This document shows, piece after piece, positions 19,084 through 26,678 of a stretch of 64,000 bases of DNA. The number at the start of each line of letters is the position of its first letter. Positions within the stretch are counted from its first letter, which is position 1. Below the pieces are notes generated by a model. That model had not been told where the DNA came from. It ran no database searches and worked only from the letters and a program-made list of their open reading frames with translations. Position numbers and translations under genes: made by a program. The DNA is from Streptomyces sp. TLI_053 (GTDB lineage Bacteria; Actinomycetota; Actinomycetes; Streptomycetales; Streptomycetaceae), in the NCBI RefSeq assembly GCF_900105395.1, contig NZ_LT629775.1, positions 5,354,001 through 5,418,000 on the forward strand, read 5' to 3'.

Positions 19084-19267
19084 CGGCAGCCGTCCTGATC
19101 GCTGTGGCCGGGTCAACTCCGTTGCGGGGAAGCGGAAAAGGGCGAAGTCGTCGCCTGCTGTTCACGGGAATCCCCATCCCCGTCCGATGGAACTGCCGGC
19201 CGTGGTGTCACCGATGCGCAACCGCTGCAGGAGGTCTCCCGTGCCCCCGTCCCGGCCTGACCGCGTT

Positions 19268-19306
19268 CCGGCCGACCGGTGCTCCGGTCGGCCGGTCGGG
19301 CACAAT
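19268..19306 (+). promoter_or_regulatory. Palindrome and -10 of the glyoxalase-fold gene
   Basis: A perfect 12-bp hairpin CCGGCCGACCGG / CCGGTCGGCCGG (19268-19279, 19284-19295, loop TGCT) overlaps the expected -35 region. CACAAT (19301-19306) lies 7 nt before the ATG. This looks like an operator on a leaderless promoter. Which regulator binds is unknown. Confidence 0.5.
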
Positions 19307-19313
19307 CGGCGGC

Positions 19314-19688
19314 ATGCTGAGACTCGGTTCGGTGGTGCTCGGAGTACTGGACGTCGGCCGCGCGGCGGCGTTCTGGGGCGAGGCCCTGGGGTACACGCCC
19401 CGGGACGGCGAGGCCGGGGACGACTGGGTGGTGCTCGTCCCGGCGGCCGGCGCCCCCGGGGTGCAGGTGGCGCTCGGCCGGAGCGGGACGCCGCCGCAGG
19501 AGCACCCGCGGGTGCATCTGGACCTCTACGCGACCGACGCGCGGGACCAGGCGGCGGAGGTGGAGCGGCTGGTCGGGCTGGGCGCGAGCCGGGTCGACTG
19601 GGACCTCTACCCGGAGGACCCGGACTTCGTGGTGCTCGCCGACCCGGACGGCAACCGGTTCTGCGTGATCGACACCGGTCGCTCCTAG
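19314..19688 (+). CDS. Glyoxalase/VOC-superfamily protein
   Basis: This 124-residue protein shows the vicinal-oxygen-chelate fold pattern. The first beta-alpha unit is LGSVVLGVLDVGRAAAFWGEALGYTPR. Then come WVVLVPAAG, VHLDLYATD with a possible metal-ligand His, and the closing VVLADPDGNRFCVID. VOC proteins range from glyoxalases to dioxygenases and drug-binding resistance proteins, so the substrate cannot be assigned. The start is fixed by CACAAT-N7-ATG and absence of a ribosome site. Its TAG stop overlaps the stop of the convergent channel gene through a shared CTAG. Confidence 0.85.
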   Translation: MLRLGSVVLGVLDVGRAAAFWGEALGYTPRDGEAGDDWVVLVPAAGAPGVQVALGRSGTPPQEHPRVHLDLYATDARDQAAEVERLVGLGASRVDWDLYPEDPDFVVLADPDGNRFCVIDTGRS

Positions 19689-20425
19689 CCGTCCTCGGGC
19701 CGGCTGTTCCGGCGTCCGTCGTCCCCGGGCCGGCCGTCGTCCTCGGGCTGGCTGTCGTCCTCGTCGTGCCGGCGGCCGCGCAGCAGACCCCGGCTGCGGC
19801 GGCCCTGGCCCGGGCCGGGGCGCGGTCCACCGCCGTGGCCGTGGCCGTGGCCGTGTCCGAGCCGGTGGCCGGGAGCGGCGTCGCCCTCGGCGCGGCGCGC
19901 GCGGACCTCCATCCCGGAGCGGACGGTCCGGCTCAGGGCCCCGGCCGCCGCCGCCAGGAACACGAAGTTGTAGGTGATCTGCAGGAGCACCACCAGCCGC
20001 GGCCCCTGACCCGCCGCGGTGATGTCGCCGTACCCGATGGTCGCCATCGTGACGACCGTGAAGTACAGCGCGTCCAGACGGGTCACCAGCCCGTCGAACT
20101 CGCCCGGACGGTCGGCCAGGACGTAGTAGGTGCCGGCGAAGACGGTCAGCGAGAAGCAGATCAGGAAGGCCAGCCAGACGCCGGGATGGCGGCCGGTGCC
20201 GCGCATGCTGTCGACGATCCGGGCCAGCAGCAGCCCGGTCAGCAGGGTCAGCACCGCGGCGAAGACCATCCAGCTCACCAGCGGGTGGTCGTCGCCCAGG
20301 GTGCGCAGCGGCAGGGTGAAGTAGCCGAGCATCAGCAGCGCGAACGAGCCCAGCAGCAGTCCCCAGACCCGGAGGTCGGGACGCTGCAGGGACGGGGGCG
20401 TCGGCGGCTGCTGGTTCGCGGACAT
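19685..20425 (-). CDS. Ion-channel family protein with K+ selectivity filter
   Basis: This 246-residue membrane protein has helices near residues 20-40, 50-70 and 83-103, a pore loop LYFTVVTMATIGYGD (filter TIGYGD at 129-134), and an inner helix VVLLQITYNFVFLAAAAGAL. It should form a tetrameric potassium channel in the plasma membrane. The cytosolic tail is unusual: HRLGHGHGHGHGGGPRPGPGQG, then charged Asp/Arg-rich sequence. It has no RCK domain. CAGGCT 7 nt before the ATG and no ribosome site suggest a leaderless mRNA. It is convergent with the VOC gene, overlapping by 4 nt. Confidence 0.9.
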   Translation of the reverse strand: MSANQQPPTPPSLQRPDLRVWGLLLGSFALLMLGYFTLPLRTLGDDHPLVSWMVFAAVLTLLTGLLLARIVDSMRGTGRHPGVWLAFLICFSLTVFAGTYYVLADRPGEFDGLVTRLDALYFTVVTMATIGYGDITAAGQGPRLVVLLQITYNFVFLAAAAGALSRTVRSGMEVRARRAEGDAAPGHRLGHGHGHGHGGGPRPGPGQGRRSRGLLRGRRHDEDDSQPEDDGRPGDDGRRNSRPEDG

Positions 20426-20576
20426 CGCGGCCAGCCTGCCCCGGAGCGGCCCGGCCCGCCGCCCGGGCTGCTCCGTCCGGGCGTGGTCCGGGGCCGGGGC
20501 CGAGCGCCGGGGCCGTGCGGGTCGGGGCCGTTCGGGCCGGTGGGGTCGGGGCTGTTCGGCCGGGTCCGGACACGAC

Positions 20577-20606
20577 GAAGCCCCCGCCGTTCGGGGCGGG
20601 GGCTTC
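20577..20606 (-). terminator. tatA terminator
   Basis: A perfect 12-bp stem GAAGCCCCCGCC / GGCGGGGGCTTC with a 6-nt loop, just beyond the tatA stop on the minus strand. The stretch 20426-20576 is GC-rich with imperfect GTCGGGGCCGTTCGG repeats. Confidence 0.8.
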
Positions 20607-20628
20607 GGCCGGCTTCGACCGCCGTGGA

Positions 20629-20928
20629 TCAGGCGGTGGTGGACCGGGGCGCCTCGGTGGCCTTGGTCACGTTGGTCGGGTTGACGGCGGCCGGGCGGGG
20701 CTGCTCGGCGGCCGGCTGGGCCGGGGCGGCGGTGCTCTGTGCGGTGCCCGGCGCGGCGTCGGCGGCGGGAGTGTCGTCCTCGCGCATCGCCTTCGTCTCC
20801 GCCTTCAGGATCCGCATCGACTTGCCGAGGCCGCGGGCCATCTCCGGCAGCTTCTTCGACCCGAACAGCAGGATCACGACAGCCAGCACCACAAGCACGT
20901 GCCAGGGCTCAAGACCGTTACGCAGCAT
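20629..20928 (-). CDS. tatA: Twin-arginine translocase subunit TatA-like
   Basis: This 99-residue protein has the TatA/B pattern. A short N-terminal membrane helix (PWHVLVVLAVVILLFGSKKLPEMARGLGKSMRI) carries the FGxxxLP hinge and is followed by an amphipathic helix and an Ala/Pro/Thr-rich disordered tail from residue ~50. In Tat export TatA oligomers form the passage for folded RR-signal proteins, with TatB and TatC. No tatC is adjacent, so this is an unlinked copy. Streptomyces also has a tatA near tatC and a separate tatB. The Leu at position 8 before PWHV lacks the polar residue typical of TatB, favouring TatA. Confidence 0.88.
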   Translation of the reverse strand: MLRNGLEPWHVLVVLAVVILLFGSKKLPEMARGLGKSMRILKAETKAMREDDTPAADAAPGTAQSTAAPAQPAAEQPRPAAVNPTNVTKATEAPRSTTA

Positions 20929-21133
20929 CCCTGGCCACCGGTCCCTTCTCGTCTAGAGTGATACGTCACAGTTGGGCAAAGCGCCCGTCCTGGCCAGTAT
21001 GCCTGGCCGCGGCGGCGAACGTATACACCGGCCGGGAAACGCTGGTCAAAAACCAGGTGCTGCGCGGGCGGACGGCCCGGGGGCGCGGAGGTCCGCCGGA
21101 CGCCCGGGCGGTCAGCGCCGGACGCCCTGGCGG

Positions 21134-21769
21134 TCAGGTCCGACGGGCCAGCAGATAGCCGCGGCGGGTCGGCGCCTCCTCGGGGTACGGGTCGCGCTCC
21201 AGCCGGGCCGTGACGGTGAAACCGGCCTCCGTCAGCAGCCGGGCGACGGTGTCGGTCTCCAGGGAGCGGAAGTCCACGTCCACCCGGTGGCCCCACCACT
21301 CGTCCAGCGTCTTCACCTCGGTGCCCCGGTGGAACGAGACCAGCAGCACCCCGGACGGCCGCAGCACCCGACGGATCTCCTCGAAGGCGGGCCGCAGTTC
21401 GGCCGGTTCGAGGTGGATCACCGAGTAGAGCGCCACCGCGGCGGCGAACTCCCCGTCGGCGGCGGGCAGCGCCAGCAGGTCGCCGACCCGGAACTCCGCC
21501 CCGGGGTGCTCCCGCCGGGCCACCGCCACCATCGCGGGCGACAGGTCCACCCCGACCGCCGCCCCCCGCTCGCCCAGCCAGCCGGTGATGTGCCCGGGAC
21601 CGCACCCGAGGTCCGCCACCGTCCCCCCGGCGGCCTCCTCCAGCACCACCCCGAGCAGCGCCCGGTCCATCACCTTGAACGCCAGCTCGCCCCCGATCCG
21701 CTTCCGGTACTCCTCCGCCACCGTGTCGTAGCTCGCCCGCACCCGCCCGTGCACACCGTCGTCGCTCAT
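21134..21769 (-). CDS. Class I SAM-dependent methyltransferase
   Basis: This 211-residue protein has the canonical Rossmann methyltransferase motifs. Motif I is VADLGCGPGHITGWL, followed by AVGVDLSPAMVAVARRE, an acidic FRVGDLLALPAADGEF, and VLRPSGVLLVSFH after the catalytic-region helix. It resembles small-molecule methyltransferases of the Methyltransf_11/25 type, substrate unknown. The start is ATG at 21769 with CAGGCT 6 nt upstream, a probable leaderless promoter. Three 26-bp direct repeats lie at 21787-21864, just upstream of this promoter, a plausible regulator array. Confidence 0.88.
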   Translation of the reverse strand: MSDDGVHGRVRASYDTVAEEYRKRIGGELAFKVMDRALLGVVLEEAAGGTVADLGCGPGHITGWLGERGAAVGVDLSPAMVAVARREHPGAEFRVGDLLALPAADGEFAAAVALYSVIHLEPAELRPAFEEIRRVLRPSGVLLVSFHRGTEVKTLDEWWGHRVDVDFRSLETDTVARLLTEAGFTVTARLERDPYPEEAPTRRGYLLARRT

Positions 21770-21786
21770 CCCGGCAGCCTGGCACG

Positions 21787-21864
21787 CGGATCGTCCCCGC
21801 GCGGGCGAACGGCGGATCGGGCCCGCGCGGGTGAGCGGCGGATCGTCCCCGCGCGGCCGAACGG
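21787..21864. repeat. Three in-phase 26-bp tandem direct repeats
   Basis: Units 21787-21812, 21813-21838 and 21839-21864 share the frame CGGATCG(T/G)(C/G)CCCGCGCGG(G/C)(C/T)GA(A/G)CGG. They begin about 18 bp upstream of the methyltransferase start and so cover its -35 region and beyond. Each contains the short dyad CCGCGCGG. Confidence 0.9.
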
Positions 21865-21885
21865 GCCCGCCGGCCGCCGGACGCG

Positions 21886-21916
21886 GCAGCCCCCGCCCGG
21901 GGTGGGCGGGGGCTGC
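21886..21916 (-). terminator. Terminator of the MFS gene
   Basis: A perfect 13-bp stem GCAGCCCCCGCCC / GGGCGGGGGCTGC with a 5-nt loop, just past the stop of the leftward MFS gene. Confidence 0.85.
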
Positions 21917-21954
21917 GATGACGCGCGTGCGGGGGACCGGGTGGAGCGGGCGGG

Positions 21955-23508
21955 TCAGACGGTGGCGGGCTCGGGGGTCTCGGCGGCCGCCGGGGCGGCG
22001 GCGGGGAGGTGGCGCATCAGGCGGTAGGCGAGGAGGGAGGCGCCGACCGCCAGCACCAGGCCGACCACGGCGGCGACGTGCAGGCCGTCGGTGAAGGCGG
22101 CCCGGGCGGTGACGAGCAGGTCGCTGCCGAGCCGGCCGGGCAGCTGGGCGGCGACGGTGACGGCGCCGCCCAGGGTGTCCTGCGCGGTGCGGGCGGCCTC
22201 GCCGTCCAGACCGGCCGGGAGGGCGCCGTCCAGCCGGGAGCGGTAGACCGCGGCGCCGGCCGCGCCCAGCAGCGCGATGCCGAGGGAGCTGCCGAGCTCG
22301 ACGGCGGTCTCGGAGGTGGCGGAGGCGGCGCCGGCCCGCTCGACCGGGGCGGCGGAGACGACCATCTCGGCGGTGAGCGTCATGGTGCCGACGGTGCCGG
22401 CGGCCAGCACCCCGGCCGCGGTGAGGACGAGCGCCAGCGGCGAGTCCGCGCCGACCAGGGTCATCATCGCGAAGCCGGTCGCGCCGATCAGGAAGCCGCC
22501 GGCCATCATCGCCGCCGGACGGACCTTCCCGGCGAGCGCCGAGCTGGTGCCGACGGCCGCGCCGACACCCACGCTGGGGACGAGCGACCAGAGCGAGGCG
22601 GTGAGCGGGCTCATGCCCTTGACCAGCTGCAGGTACTGCGAGGTGAAGAGGGTGAAGCCCATCATCGCGAACATCGCCACGGTGTTGACGGTGATCGCCC
22701 CGCTGAAGGCGCGGATCCGGAACAGCGAGAGGTCGAGCAGCGGGTCGGCGGCGGTGCGCTGACGCCAGTAGAACGCGCCGGCCAGGAGCAGGCCGACCGG
22801 GACGGCGAGCGCGGCGACCGGGTCCCAGCCCTCCACCGCGAGCGTCTTGACGCCGTAGACCAGGGGCAGCACGGCGCTCATCGAGAGGACGGCGCCGAGC
22901 AGGTCGAAGCCGCCGCGCTGCGGGGAGCGGTACTCGGGGAGCAGGACCGGGGCGGCGACCAGGACCAGGGCCATCACCGGGACGGCGAGCAGGAAGACCG
23001 AGCCCCACCAGAAGTGGTCGAGCAGCAGGCCGCCCGCGACCGGGCCGAGGGTGGCGCCGGTGGTGAGGATGCCGCCCCAGGCGCCGAGCGCGATCTGACG
23101 CTGCTTGGGGTCGTGGAACATGTTGCGGATCAGCGCGAGGGTCGAGGGCATCACGGTGGCCCCGGCGATGCCCAGGGCCGCGCGGGCCGCGATCAGCTGG
23201 CCGGCACCGTCCGCGTAGGCGGCGAGCAGCGAGGCGCCGATGAAGCCGGTCGCGCCGGTCATCAGCAGCCGACGGCGGCCGATCCGGTCGCCCAGCGCGC
23301 CCATCGTGATGAGCAGCCCGGCCAGCAGGAACGAGTACATGTCCATGATCCACAGCTGCTCGGTGCCGCTCGGCGCCAGCGTGGTGGAGATGTAGGGGAC
23401 GGCGAAGAAGAGGACGCCCATGTCCATGGTCAGGACGAGGGTCGGGAGCAGGAGGACGGCGAGGCCGATCCATTCGCGACGGCCTGCGCGGCCGGTGGTG
23501 GCGGTCAT
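21955..23508 (-). CDS. DHA2-family MFS drug transporter (14 TM)
   Basis: This 517-residue exporter begins REWIGLAVLLLPTLVLTMDMGVLFFAVPYIS, the LfrA/SmvA/QacA-like start with an acidic residue in TM1. It carries motif A GDRIGRRRLLM and about 14 helices, including the two extra central ones of DHA2. It should export cationic drugs or dyes using the proton gradient. TACCGT lies 7 nt before the ATG (complement of 23516-23521), so the mRNA is probably leaderless. It is divergent from a TetR gene, and CAGACG/CGTCTG elements in the shared 136-bp promoter suggest repression by that TetR. Confidence 0.93.
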   Translation of the reverse strand: MTATTGRAGRREWIGLAVLLLPTLVLTMDMGVLFFAVPYISTTLAPSGTEQLWIMDMYSFLLAGLLITMGALGDRIGRRRLLMTGATGFIGASLLAAYADGAGQLIAARAALGIAGATVMPSTLALIRNMFHDPKQRQIALGAWGGILTTGATLGPVAGGLLLDHFWWGSVFLLAVPVMALVLVAAPVLLPEYRSPQRGGFDLLGAVLSMSAVLPLVYGVKTLAVEGWDPVAALAVPVGLLLAGAFYWRQRTAADPLLDLSLFRIRAFSGAITVNTVAMFAMMGFTLFTSQYLQLVKGMSPLTASLWSLVPSVGVGAAVGTSSALAGKVRPAAMMAGGFLIGATGFAMMTLVGADSPLALVLTAAGVLAAGTVGTMTLTAEMVVSAAPVERAGAASATSETAVELGSSLGIALLGAAGAAVYRSRLDGALPAGLDGEAARTAQDTLGGAVTVAAQLPGRLGSDLLVTARAAFTDGLHVAAVVGLVLAVGASLLAYRLMRHLPAAAPAAAETPEPATV

Positions 23509-23529
23509 GAGGAAGACGGTACGGACGTG

Positions 23530-23625
23530 TCAGACGTTTGTCTAGTACGAGCGTCTGAATCGATCGTGCGATACTGGCGTACTAGACATGTGTGCGAGAC
23601 GGGCGTGCAAGACAAGCGTCTGGAT
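23530..23625. promoter_or_regulatory. Shared MFS/TetR operator region
   Basis: TCAGACG (23530-23536) and CGTCTGA (23552-23558) form an inverted repeat. A further CGTCTGG near 23618 repeats the half-site. They lie between the -10 hexamers of the divergent leaderless promoters. Binding by the adjacent TetR is inferred from position only. Confidence 0.55.
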
Positions 23626-23644
23626 CGGACGTAGCATGGCGGGC

Positions 23645-24295
23645 ATGGGAAATCGTGAGGACCTCATGGCCGGCGCCAAGCAATGCCTCTTCGAGAAGGG
23701 CTACGCGCGCAGTACCGCGCGGGACATCGCCACCGCCTCGGGCGTCAGCCTGGCGGCGATCGGCTACCACTTCGGCTCCAAGGAGGCGCTGCTCAACGCG
23801 GCGCTGATCGAGGCCACGGGGGAGTGGGGTGCCGTGCTGGCGGCGGTGGTGGCGCGGGCGAGCGAAGCGTCCGAGGATCCGGCGGAGCGCTTCGTCGCGG
23901 TCTGGGACGGTGTGCTCGGGACCATCGCCGAGCACCGCGGCCTCTGGGCCTCCCAGTTCGAGGTGATGCTGCAGGCGGACCGGGTGCCCGAGCTGCGGGA
24001 GGCGCTCGCCGGGATCCAGAAGGAGGGGCGGCTCGGGCTGTCGGCGCTGTTCCAGGGGCTGCCGGAGGTGCCGGACACCGAGGAGGAGCTGTCCCGGGGG
24101 ATCTTCTACCAGGCGCTGCTGGTCGGCCTGGCCGGTCAGTGGCTGGCCACCCCCGAGCTGGCGCCCCGCGGGCGGGACTTCCTGCGCGGCCTCGAGCTGG
24201 TCGGCGGCTCGGTGCTGGGGCCGAAGGACGCTCCGGCGGACGTCCCGGCCGGCGTCGCGGCGGACGGCCCGCGGTGGCACGGGCCCACCGGCTGA
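23645..24295 (+). CDS. TetR/AcrR-family regulator of the adjacent MFS exporter
   Basis: This 216-residue protein has an N-terminal TetR HTH: NREDLMAGAKQCLFEKGYARSTARDIATASGVSLAAIGYHFGSKEALLNAAL. The remainder is a helical ligand-binding and dimerisation domain. TetR regulators next to DHA2 exporters usually repress them until the drug binds. TAGCAT at 23632-23637 lies 7 nt before the ATG at 23645 (MGNRED), which marks a leaderless start. An ATG at 23636 would lie inside that hexamer and is rejected. The tail past residue ~195 is Pro/Ala/Gly-rich. Confidence 0.9.
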   Translation: MGNREDLMAGAKQCLFEKGYARSTARDIATASGVSLAAIGYHFGSKEALLNAALIEATGEWGAVLAAVVARASEASEDPAERFVAVWDGVLGTIAEHRGLWASQFEVMLQADRVPELREALAGIQKEGRLGLSALFQGLPEVPDTEEELSRGIFYQALLVGLAGQWLATPELAPRGRDFLRGLELVGGSVLGPKDAPADVPAGVAADGPRWHGPTG

Positions 24296-24299
24296 GCCC

Positions 24300-24617
24300 T
24301 CAGGCGGTGACGGCCGTCAGCAGCACCACCGAGTCGAGGTGGGCGAGCAGGCCGTGCCGCTCCTGCGGGACGGTCTGCAGCTGACCGGCCGAGAGCTCCT
24401 CGCGCCGCCCCGCGACGGTGAGCGACACCCGTCCTCGCAGTACCTGGAGGCTGGCGGCGGCCGGGGCGTTGTGCTCGTCGAGCGAGGTGCCCGCGGTCAG
24501 GGCGATCACGGTCTGCCGCAGTACCCCGTCGTGCAGCACCAGATGGGCGCTGCGGCCGTGCGGGCTCTCGGCGGCCCTGGCCGCGTGCTCCGCGACGAGC
24601 TGTTCGAGATCGACCAT
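24300..24617 (-). CDS. Small cupin-fold protein
   Basis: This 105-residue protein has a single cupin barrel: TVIALTAGTSLDEHNAPAAASLQVLRGRVSLTVAGRREELSAGQLQTVPQERHGLLAHLDSVVLL. Only part of the usual metal-binding set is present (His in DEHN and in RHGL), so catalysis is uncertain. Such proteins are often annotated as cupins in stress or sensing roles. AGGAGG lies 7 nt before the ATG and decides the start. It is convergent with the TetR gene, 4 nt apart. Longer frames upstream lack that ribosome site. Confidence 0.85.
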   Translation of the reverse strand: MVDLEQLVAEHAARAAESPHGRSAHLVLHDGVLRQTVIALTAGTSLDEHNAPAAASLQVLRGRVSLTVAGRREELSAGQLQTVPQERHGLLAHLDSVVLLTAVTA

Positions 24618-24805
24618 CGCGCGTCCTCCTGCCGTCCTGCTGTCGCTCCGCCGTGCCGTCCCGCGGCGCCGCCGTCCGGCTGTCGCGCCGGGGAACCCTT
24701 GCGGCCCAGCGTCCCGGACCCGCCCCGCGCCCGCACGCCGAGCGGCGCCCGCGTGCGGACGCGCTCGGCGTGCGGAGGCGGCCGACTGCACCCATGGTGG
24801 AGGGC

Positions 24806-25072
24806 ATGGCGACCAACGAGCGTTCTTTCAGCGGGTTCCAGGTCAACCGCTCGCTGCTGGCCGGCGGCGCGGTGCTCACGGGCATCGGCGCGCTGTTCGG
24901 GACGGCGGGTGCGGTGATGGTGTGCGCGGCGCTGGCCACGGCCGGCCGCGACTGGGTGCGGCGGCTGGACACCCCGCCGCAGGCCCTGGCCCAGCGGGCC
25001 CTGCACGAGGCCAAGGTGGCGTCCTCGGCGGGCTGGGAGGCCTGGCGCACCGAGCACCACTCGCCCAACTGA
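24806..25072 (+). CDS. Small conserved membrane protein
   Basis: This is an 88-residue protein, or 92 if translation starts at the ATG at 24794. It begins MATNERSFSGFQVNRSLLAGGAVLTGIGALFGTAGAVMVCAALATAGRDWVRRLDTPP. It has one or two membrane helices over residues ~15-45 and a cytosolic helix (ALAQRALHEAKVASSAGWEAWRTEHHSP). This family is frequent in Streptomyces genomes with no known role. Neither ATG has a well-spaced ribosome site. It is divergent from the cupin gene and convergent to the acyl-CoA dehydrogenase gene. Confidence 0.75.
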   Translation: MATNERSFSGFQVNRSLLAGGAVLTGIGALFGTAGAVMVCAALATAGRDWVRRLDTPPQALAQRALHEAKVASSAGWEAWRTEHHSPN

Positions 25073-25219
25073 TCACCGGGCCGGGGCCGTTCCCCGGTGG
25101 CGGCGTCCGCCCCTCCACTCGGACGGGTGAACGCCGCCGGAGGTCCGGTGGTCGGACCGGACCGGACCGGCCACCGGACCGAAGACCGAGCCGCGTGCCG
25201 GACTGCCGGCCGGGCCGGA

Positions 25220-26377
25220 CTACAGGCCGAGCGACTTGGCGACGATGCTGCGCATGACCTCGCTGGTGCCGCCGTAGATCCGGAAGACCCGGTTGTCGGT
25301 GTAGAGCCGGGCGATCGGGTACTCCAGGATGTAGCCGTAACCTCCGTGCAGCTGAAGGCACTTGTCGATCACGACGGACGCCGACTCGGTGCAGAACAGC
25401 TTCGCCGCCGCGGCGTCCGCGACCGTCAGCCCACCGTTCTGGTACAGCTCCAGCGCGCGGTCGACCATCGACTGCTGAGCCATCACCTGCGACTCGCAGT
25501 CGGCCAGCGTGAACTTGGTGTTCTGGAACTCGGCGACCGTCTTCCCGAACACCTTGCGGTCCTTGACGTACTGCACCGCGAACCGCACCGCGGCCGCGGC
25601 GGCCGCGTACGCGCCGACCGCGATCGCCAGCCGTTCCTGCACCAGGTTGTGGGTCAGGTAGCCGAACGCCTTCCCCTCCTCGCCGAGCAGGTTCTCCACC
25701 GGGACCTTGACGTCCGCGAAGGCCAGTTCGGCGGTGTCCGAGCTGCGCAGACCGATCTTCTGGAGCTTGCGGCCGACCGTGTAGCCGGGGGAGGCGGTGT
25801 CCACGCAGAGGATGGAGAGCCCGGCCCGGCGGTTGTCCGGGTCGTACGGCGAGGTCCGGCAGACCACCAGGACCAGGTCGGCGAGGACGCCGCCGGTGAT
25901 GAAGGTCTTGGCGCCGTTGAGGACGTAGTGGGTGCCGTCCTCGGAGAGCCGGGCGGTGGTGGAGATGCCGGCGAGGTCGGAGCCGGCGCCCGGCTCGGTC
26001 ATCGCGATCGCGGTCATGATGTCGCCGGAGACGAAGCCGGGCAGCCAGCGCGCCTTCTGCTCCTCGTTGGCGTACTCCAGCAGATAGGGCAGCACCAGGC
26101 CGGTGTGCACACCCGAGGACCCGAAGCCGACGCCGGCCCGCGCGGTCTCCTCGGCCACCACCGCCTGGTACTTGAAGCCGCTCTCGCCCGCGCCGCCGTA
26201 CTCCTCGGGCACCTCGATGCCGTAGACACCGAGTGCGCCCAGCGTGCGGTAGAAGTCGCGCGGCGGATGGCCGGCGGCCTCCCAGTCCTCGTACACGGGG
26301 ACGACCTCGTTGGCGATGAAGTCGCGGATGGTCTCGCGGAAGGCCTCGTGGTCCTCGGTGAACACGGTGCGGCGCAC
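25220..26377 (-). CDS. Acyl-CoA dehydrogenase
   Basis: This 385-residue FAD enzyme oxidises an acyl-CoA at alpha-beta. It has VPEEYGG, the FAD-binding AMTEPGAGSDLAGI (~126-138), WxxNGxKxFI-type YVLNGAKTFITGG, FGKTVAEFQNTKF, and the C-terminal LHGGYGYILEYPIARLYTD...IYGGTSEVMR. The Glu common in the YEGT motif is Gly here. The likely catalytic base is E248 in NLVQERLAIA, as in isovaleryl-CoA and long-chain acyl-CoA dehydrogenases, which argues for branched or long substrates. The GTG start (VRRTVFTEDH) has AAGGGAG 7-8 nt upstream. No other beta-oxidation gene is adjacent. Confidence 0.93.
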   Translation of the reverse strand: MRRTVFTEDHEAFRETIRDFIANEVVPVYEDWEAAGHPPRDFYRTLGALGVYGIEVPEEYGGAGESGFKYQAVVAEETARAGVGFGSSGVHTGLVLPYLLEYANEEQKARWLPGFVSGDIMTAIAMTEPGAGSDLAGISTTARLSEDGTHYVLNGAKTFITGGVLADLVLVVCRTSPYDPDNRRAGLSILCVDTASPGYTVGRKLQKIGLRSSDTAELAFADVKVPVENLLGEEGKAFGYLTHNLVQERLAIAVGAYAAAAAAVRFAVQYVKDRKVFGKTVAEFQNTKFTLADCESQVMAQQSMVDRALELYQNGGLTVADAAAAKLFCTESASVVIDKCLQLHGGYGYILEYPIARLYTDNRVFRIYGGTSEVMRSIVAKSLGL

Positions 26378-26598
26378 GGCGGCGCTCCCTTCGACGTGCC
26401 CGGCACGGCGCGGCCGGGCGGCCCGCCGATGGCCCCACAAGTTAATCGGGGGTAGCTTCGGCTGTCCAGGGTCGGCGAAGGGGCGTGCGCGCTGTTCTCG
26501 CTGGTCAACGGCGGAGTGCTGATCCGTCGCACAGGTGCCCGGTCTCCCGGAACCGCCGGCCGTCTCCCGGCGCCGCCGGACCCGGGAGACGGGAGCGA

Positions 26599-26646
26599 CG
26601 CGGCCGGGTGGGCACCCCGCCGGCGTGGGGTGCCCACCCGGCCGCG
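26599..26646 (-). terminator. Terminator of the Asn/Gly-rich secreted-protein gene
   Basis: A 20-bp perfect stem (26599-26618 with 26627-26646) with an 8-nt loop, 32 nt past the leftward stop. It is among the longest perfect hairpins in the window and lies between two genes on the same strand. Confidence 0.88.
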
Positions 26647-26678
26647 ACCGGCGGACGGGCTCAGGGGCGGAGCGTCGC

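Noticed and set aside
21787-21864. CRISPR array
   Set aside because: The three 26-bp units are directly adjacent with no unique spacers and no cas genes nearby.
23636-23644. ATG at 23636 as the TetR start
   Set aside because: It lies inside the TAGCAT -10 hexamer whose spacing places transcription at 23645.
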